NCBI GenBank assembly: GCA_009694465.1
Contig: SHUW01000002.1
Location: forward strand, 1-52,220
DNA: 52,220 nt
Source of the DNA: Ilumatobacteraceae bacterium
Lineage (GTDB): Bacteria; Actinomycetota; Acidimicrobiia; Acidimicrobiales; Ilumatobacteraceae
Direction of reading: 5' to 3'
The notes under the pieces are model-generated. The model ran no database searches, was not told where the DNA came from, and saw nothing but the letters and a program-made list of their open reading frames with translations. Shown piece after piece: positions 47,781 through 52,220 of the stretch (positions are counted from its first letter, which is position 1; each line of letters starts with the position of its first letter). Both the position numbers and the translations under genes were made by a program.

Positions 47781-47802
47781 ATCAAACTATTTGATGTCAA
47801 AT
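47781..47802. promoter_or_regulatory. Overlapping inverted repeats, candidate MarR operator
   Basis: ATCAAA-CTA-TTTGAT (47781-47795) and ATTTGA-TG-TCAAAT (47789-47802) in the 57-nt divergent intergenic region. Confidence 0.55.
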
Positions 47803-47821
47803 GATCTGTTAGTGTGAAGTT

Positions 47822-48316
47822 ATGGATATGTCGGAACTCGTTAAAGACACCATCAGGACCTGGACAGCGGAACGACCGGACCTTGATTTCACCGCTATGT
47901 CAACTGCCCTCAAACTCAATCTGCTGGTGGACAAGACATTCCAATCAATCAACAAGCACATGCTTGAACTGGGTCTCACTCTCGGCGAATTTGATGTCCT
48001 GGCGACCTTACGGCGACACGGCAAGAGTGGGGTCTTGATGCCGACCGAGATCGCTGGTTTCGCCATGATTTCGCCAAGTGGACTCACTAATCGGCTCACT
48101 CGGTTAGAGAAAATGGGCCACATCGATCGCCTCAGCGACCCCAATGATCGCAGGATCTCTCTCGCTCGACTCACCGCCAAAGGTCGCAAGGTTGCCGATT
48201 TGGGCATCAGTTTCGCTTCCTCTCACTCAACAGAAATGATGGGTCGCGTGGATCCCCGAGACCTAACAGTTTTCAATAAGGTCATCGAGCAGATGATGAG
48301 ATCCGTCGAAGAATGA
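47822..48316 (+). CDS. MarR family transcriptional regulator
   Basis: 'LGLTLGEFDVLATLRRHGKSGVLMPTEIAGFAMISPSGLTNRLTRLEKMGHIDRLSDPNDRRISLARLTAKGRKV' wHTH. Confidence 0.93.
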   Translation: MDMSELVKDTIRTWTAERPDLDFTAMSTALKLNLLVDKTFQSINKHMLELGLTLGEFDVLATLRRHGKSGVLMPTEIAGFAMISPSGLTNRLTRLEKMGHIDRLSDPNDRRISLARLTAKGRKVADLGISFASSHSTEMMGRVDPRDLTVFNKVIEQMMRSVEE

Positions 48317-48442
48317 CCCACACTGGGGCGGTCGCAGTCACGCGCATAGTGAGCCCACAAGGTGCTTCACGTCAGAGTCTCAGAAATCTCATACGGGAAA
48401 CAACAGACTCCAGTCAGGTCCGAGGCACTACCGTTAAGGGTG

Positions 48443-49261
48443 ATGTCCACGCCCGTCTCCCCCGGATCAACAAACCAGCCCTCGCCGGCCTTAGCGGCTC
48501 TGCGTCAGCGCATCGATGAACTTGATCGTCAACTACTAGACATTCTTGCTCAGCGTCTTGAAACCTGCCATGAGGTTGCACGCATCAAGGAACATAGCGA
48601 TACTCCGATTATTCAACCTGATCGAGTGCGCGAAGTTGTCACCAGTCGTCGTCAATACGCCATCGACAGATCAGTTGACCCAGACTTTGCGGAGGACATC
48701 ATGCGCGTCGTCCTCGCTGAAACTCACCGCATCGAAATCGCTGGTCGTCGCACCGATGCTGCTCCTGAGAAGAGCGCTTCACCTGAAGGAACAAGATCTG
48801 CGATCGACACAGTCTCCACTCGCGTCGACCATGTAGTCATCGCAGTGGAGAATTTGTCCACAGCAGTTGACACCTTCACCCAAAACCTCGGATTCCATCT
48901 TGAACATCCGTCCAATAGCCACCCGGGCATCGCTGTCATCGCCGCTGGTGGTGTCACCCTTGTTTTAGTTGGGCCCGAAGCGGGACCCCAAGTGGCCGCC
49001 CACATCGCCCATCACGGCAGTGGAATCCACCACATTGCCATTGAAGTGCTGAACGCTAGTTACACCCACGCCACATTAAATAGCACGAGTTCTGCGCTCT
49101 CGCCGATCGTCACCGATATTGTCACCGATGACCATGGGCACGAACAGTTCTTTACCCTGCGCGACCCCGCCTCGGGAGTTCAATTAGGTTTCATCGCTCG
49201 TACTGGGCATCGCGTGGGCGTGGCGACACAAAATATCCTTGAGGGCTTCAAAAGCTCGTAG
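48443..49261 (+). CDS. Chorismate mutase (AroQ type)-VOC domain fusion protein
   Basis: N-terminal 'LAALRQRIDELDRQLLDILAQRLETCHEVARIKEHSDTPIIQPDRVREVV'; C-terminal 'RVDHVVIAVENLSTAVDTFTQNLGFHLEH...GSGIHHIAIEV'. Start set at ATG 48443. Confidence 0.83.
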   Translation: MSTPVSPGSTNQPSPALAALRQRIDELDRQLLDILAQRLETCHEVARIKEHSDTPIIQPDRVREVVTSRRQYAIDRSVDPDFAEDIMRVVLAETHRIEIAGRRTDAAPEKSASPEGTRSAIDTVSTRVDHVVIAVENLSTAVDTFTQNLGFHLEHPSNSHPGIAVIAAGGVTLVLVGPEAGPQVAAHIAHHGSGIHHIAIEVLNASYTHATLNSTSSALSPIVTDIVTDDHGHEQFFTLRDPASGVQLGFIARTGHRVGVATQNILEGFKSS

Positions 49262-49280
49262 CCCCGACTAGGCTCATTTA

Positions 49281-49384
49281 CGCACAACAAGTACCGAGAT
49301 TATGGGGCTCTCTAGCATCCGCATCATCTCCGTTGTGCGCTGGCAAAAACTGAGTAGTTATTAGCTCCCAGAAGGGTCTTAGTT
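49281..49384 (+). promoter_or_regulatory. Potentially structured leader of fbiC
   Basis: CGCACAAC (49281-49288) pairs with GTTGTGCG (49332-49339); AACTGAG (49348-49354) pairs with CTTAGTT (49378-49384, one G-U) ending at the ATG; inner CCC-AGAA-GGG (49367-49376) overlaps the likely SD. Confidence 0.35.
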
Positions 49385-51880
49385 ATGACGCGCCAGCGCA
49401 TTGATGTCCAACTTGGTGATTTCGGTGATCCCCGAAATACCATCACCCAACCCAGTGATCTTCCAACTGATCTTCGTGATTTGATTGATACCCCGCTTGA
49501 CCAACTGATGGCACGCGCACGGGAGATACGAGATCAACGCCACGGCACACGCATCACCTTCTCCCCGAAAGTCTTTATTCCCTTGACCATGCTGTGTCGC
49601 GATAGTTGTGGCTATTGCACCTTTGCTCAGCCACCAGCACGTCTGGAAAGCCCATTTTTGTCGCCCGAACAAGTACTGAAAATAGCCAAGCAAGGAGCGC
49701 GTAACGGTTGCCACGAAGCGCTTTTTACTTTGGGCGAAGCCCCTGAAGAAAAATATCAAGTTGCGCGTGATTGGCTCACCGAGCATGGCTACGCATCAAC
49801 GATCGAATACCTCGTGGCAATGTGCAAGTTAGTACTTGAAGAAACTGGACTACTCCCCCACGCCAACGCTGGAGCATTGAGCAAAGAAGAACTTGCGAGT
49901 TTGCGACCCTTCTCGCCGAGCCAGGGAATGATGGTGGAAACATTGCGTCATGATTTGGCCTGTCATCGTGGCGCCCCCGACAAAGACCCAGAACGCCGTT
50001 TGGCAACGCTCAACTTTGCTGGAGAATTGCATATTCCGTTTACGACTGGGATTTTGGTCGGCATCGGCGAAACACGCGCCGATCGCATTGCTGCCCTCGT
50101 TGCGATTCGTGATTCACACCAAGCACACATGGTCAATGGGCGCGGGCATGTGCAAGAAGTGATCGTGCAAAACTTCTTACCTAAACCCCGCACCGGCATG
50201 CAACACGAAGACGCCTGCCCGACCGACGAGTTCTTATGGTCGATTGCCGTGGCGCGCATCATCTTGCCACCCGACATTCATCTTCAAGCCCCACCAAACC
50301 TCAGCGACGACTTCGCTCCCCTACTTGATGCCGGTATTGACGACTGGGGTGGGGTTTCGCCTGTGACCGCTGATCACGTCAACCCAGAACGCCCGTGGCC
50401 TGACCTTGATATTCTCCGAACCGTTACCGAGTCTCGGGGTCTAGTTTTGGCGCCGCGACTCACCCTGTACCCCGAGTACATCGTCAGTACGCCACACAGT
50501 CTCTCCCTTGACACGGCACGCCGTTTCAATCCTGCACAAAATCCATGGATTGATGTGAATCTGCGCTTTCCGATTCTCGATCGTTGCGACGCCGAAGGAC
50601 TGGGACGCGATGATCCTGGCGCCGTGTGGCCAGAGAAGGTGACTGCTGCTGACGTCGTTCTCGACGGTGCTGAAGTGGTACTTGTCGGTCATCGTTCGAC
50701 TCAGTGGTACAGCGGAAGCAATAACAAGCCGCCCTTAATCATTGGCGCAAGAAATGACACATCGCTGAACCCCAAATCGCGAGTTGGTGAAATTATTGCT
50801 GGTCATCGCTCCGGTCAAGAACTTGGCGAACAGGAGATCATTGACTTGTTTCGTGCCCGTGGGCCTGAGGTTTTGGCGATTGCTGAATACGCCGATTATC
50901 TCCGCGAGATGACGGTTGGCGATCAGGTCACGTGGGTACATAACCGCAATATCAATTACACCAATGTCTGCACCTTCAAATGTAAGTTTTGTGGATTCTC
51001 TAAGGGTCCACTATCGCTGAACTTGCGCGGTACGCCGTATCTCTTAACTCTTGATGACATTGCTCAACGAGCTGTTGAAGCATGGAACATGGGGGCTACT
51101 GAGGTCACCTTGCAAGGTGGAATTCACCCAGATTTTGATGGTGATTACTACTTGCATGTGACTCAAGCAGTCAAAGATGCAGTCCCTGAAATGCATGTCC
51201 ACGGATTCACGGCATTGGAAATTACCGAGGGTGCGAAGCGCAATGGTGAAGACTTACACACCTATCTGACCAAGATGAAGAAAGCGGGACTGGCATCGTT
51301 GCCTGGAACCGCTGCAGAAATTCTTGACGATGAGGCACGCGCCGTGCTGTGTCCCGACAAGGTCAATACCGAAGAGTGGCTTGAATGTCACCGTGTTGCC
51401 CACGAAATAGGCCTGCACTCCAACATCACCATCATGTACGGAAGTGTTGAGCATCCAGAACATTGGGCGCGACATATGATCCGTACCCGCGATTTGCAAA
51501 AGATCACCGGTGGATTCACTGAATTCATTCCTCTGCCGTTCGTGCACATGGCATCGCCGATCTATCTACAAAAGCGTTCACGGCGCGGACCGACCTTCCG
51601 TGAGACGATTTTGATGCATGCCATTGGCCGCATGGCCTACCACGGACTGATTGACAACGTTCAGGTCAGTTGGGTGAAAATTGGCGTCGAAGGTGCCCGC
51701 CAATTATTGCGCTCAGGCTGCAACGACATCGGTGGAACTTTGATGGATGAAAACATCAGCCGTGCTGCAGGGGCCAATCACGGTCAGAAGATGAGTGAAG
51801 ATAGTTTTCAGGCTTTGGTGGCACCACTCGGACGAAAACTCACCCAGCGAAATACTGCCTACGCTTTACTTACGCCCTAG
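49385..51880 (+). CDS. fbiC: Bifunctional 7,8-didemethyl-8-hydroxy-5-deazariboflavin (FO) synthase, CofG-CofH fusion
   Basis: Two radical SAM motifs 'CRDSCGYCTF' and 'CTFKCKFCGF' in one 831-aa ORF; 'NINYTNVCTFKCKFCGFSK', 'EVTLQGGIHPDFDGDYYLH', 'GGTLMDENISRAAGANHGQ'. Confidence 0.97.
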   Translation: MTRQRIDVQLGDFGDPRNTITQPSDLPTDLRDLIDTPLDQLMARAREIRDQRHGTRITFSPKVFIPLTMLCRDSCGYCTFAQPPARLESPFLSPEQVLKIAKQGARNGCHEALFTLGEAPEEKYQVARDWLTEHGYASTIEYLVAMCKLVLEETGLLPHANAGALSKEELASLRPFSPSQGMMVETLRHDLACHRGAPDKDPERRLATLNFAGELHIPFTTGILVGIGETRADRIAALVAIRDSHQAHMVNGRGHVQEVIVQNFLPKPRTGMQHEDACPTDEFLWSIAVARIILPPDIHLQAPPNLSDDFAPLLDAGIDDWGGVSPVTADHVNPERPWPDLDILRTVTESRGLVLAPRLTLYPEYIVSTPHSLSLDTARRFNPAQNPWIDVNLRFPILDRCDAEGLGRDDPGAVWPEKVTAADVVLDGAEVVLVGHRSTQWYSGSNNKPPLIIGARNDTSLNPKSRVGEIIAGHRSGQELGEQEIIDLFRARGPEVLAIAEYADYLREMTVGDQVTWVHNRNINYTNVCTFKCKFCGFSKGPLSLNLRGTPYLLTLDDIAQRAVEAWNMGATEVTLQGGIHPDFDGDYYLHVTQAVKDAVPEMHVHGFTALEITEGAKRNGEDLHTYLTKMKKAGLASLPGTAAEILDDEARAVLCPDKVNTEEWLECHRVAHEIGLHSNITIMYGSVEHPEHWARHMIRTRDLQKITGGFTEFIPLPFVHMASPIYLQKRSRRGPTFRETILMHAIGRMAYHGLIDNVQVSWVKIGVEGARQLLRSGCNDIGGTLMDENISRAAGANHGQKMSEDSFQALVAPLGRKLTQRNTAYALLTP

Positions 51881-52220
51881 ACAAAATCTCTGATGCGTTG
51901 GCAACATCGATCGCTAACTGGGTTTTCATTTCCTCAAGACCAGCAAACTTTTGCTCACCGCGTAAGCGAGTAACAAAGCGCAACATTGCGACCTCACCGT
52001 AGAGATCAAGATCAGTTTCGCCGATGATATGTGCCTCAATCAATGAAACCGGTGCATTTTCATAGAAGGTTGGTCGACGTCCAATATTGATGGCGCACGG
52101 ATACATCTCTTCTTTCCCAGCGACCAGACGCACATACCATGCGGCATACACCCCATCTGCAGGAACACACATCGTGACTGGTACCTCAACATTGGCTGTC
52201 GGAAAACCAATGGTTCGGCC
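51870..52220 (-). CDS. ribF: Riboflavin kinase/FAD synthetase, C-terminal part (runs off window end)
   Basis: Reverse strand from the window edge reads GRTIGFPTANVEVPVTMCVPADGVYAAWYVRLVAG...'AINIGRRPTFYE...VSLIEAHIIGETDLDLYGEVAMLRFVTRLRGEQKF'. Confidence 0.93.
   Translation of the reverse strand, partial: GRTIGFPTANVEVPVTMCVPADGVYAAWYVRLVAGKEEMYPCAINIGRRPTFYENAPVSLIEAHIIGETDLDLYGEVAMLRFVTRLRGEQKFAGLEEMKTQLAIDVANASEILSRA

Noticed and set aside
1-52220. CRISPR arrays, tRNA/rRNA genes, transposons, prophage or defence system
   Set aside because: No direct-repeat arrays, cloverleaf-like segments, transposase/integrase or phage structural motifs were seen by eye; a tRNAscan/minced run would be needed to exclude fully.

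Overview
The window looks like ordinary chromosome from a high-GC Gram-positive, probably an uncultured actinobacterium of the Acidimicrobiia type (inferred from F420 genes, abundant LLM-family and acyl-CoA enzymes, and gene style). No rRNA, tRNA, CRISPR array, transposase or prophage was recognised. Main blocks: (1) a Trp/His block: ygfZ-like fragment, trpE, hisI, a GroES-like gene, and hisC-B-H-A-F with a homocysteine S-methyltransferase and an aldo/keto reductase; (2) a redox cluster of aldo/keto reductase, luciferase-like monooxygenase, DUF1330-like protein and a second luciferase-like oxidoreductase; (3) MFS transporter, serine hydrolase, LLM oxidoreductase, LarE, alpha/beta hydrolase, and a peptidase-S51-like protein with a CysRS-like C-terminus; (4) a znuA-znuC-znuB-type metal ABC operon and a large secreted alpha/beta-hydrolase-like lipoprotein; (5) acyl-CoA metabolism genes; (6) a predicted secreted metzincin-like lipoprotein behind a 68-aa ORF; (7) phosphosugar mutase, PfkB kinase and M1 aminopeptidase; (8) a thiolase/ACAD/SDR region and a compact ring-cleavage-like operon (FAH hydrolase, extradiol-type VOC, SDR, flavin monooxygenase) divergent from a MarR gene with overlapping inverted repeats between them; (9) a chorismate mutase-VOC fusion and a fused FO synthase (fbiC) with a potentially structured leader, then a partial ribF. 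The best candidates for new biology are the fbiC leader, the S51-like/CysRS-tail fusion, the chorismate mutase-VOC fusion, the MarR operator, the metzincin/small-protein pair and the SDR lacking the canonical YxxxK. All functional calls come from reading motifs by eye; no searches were run.
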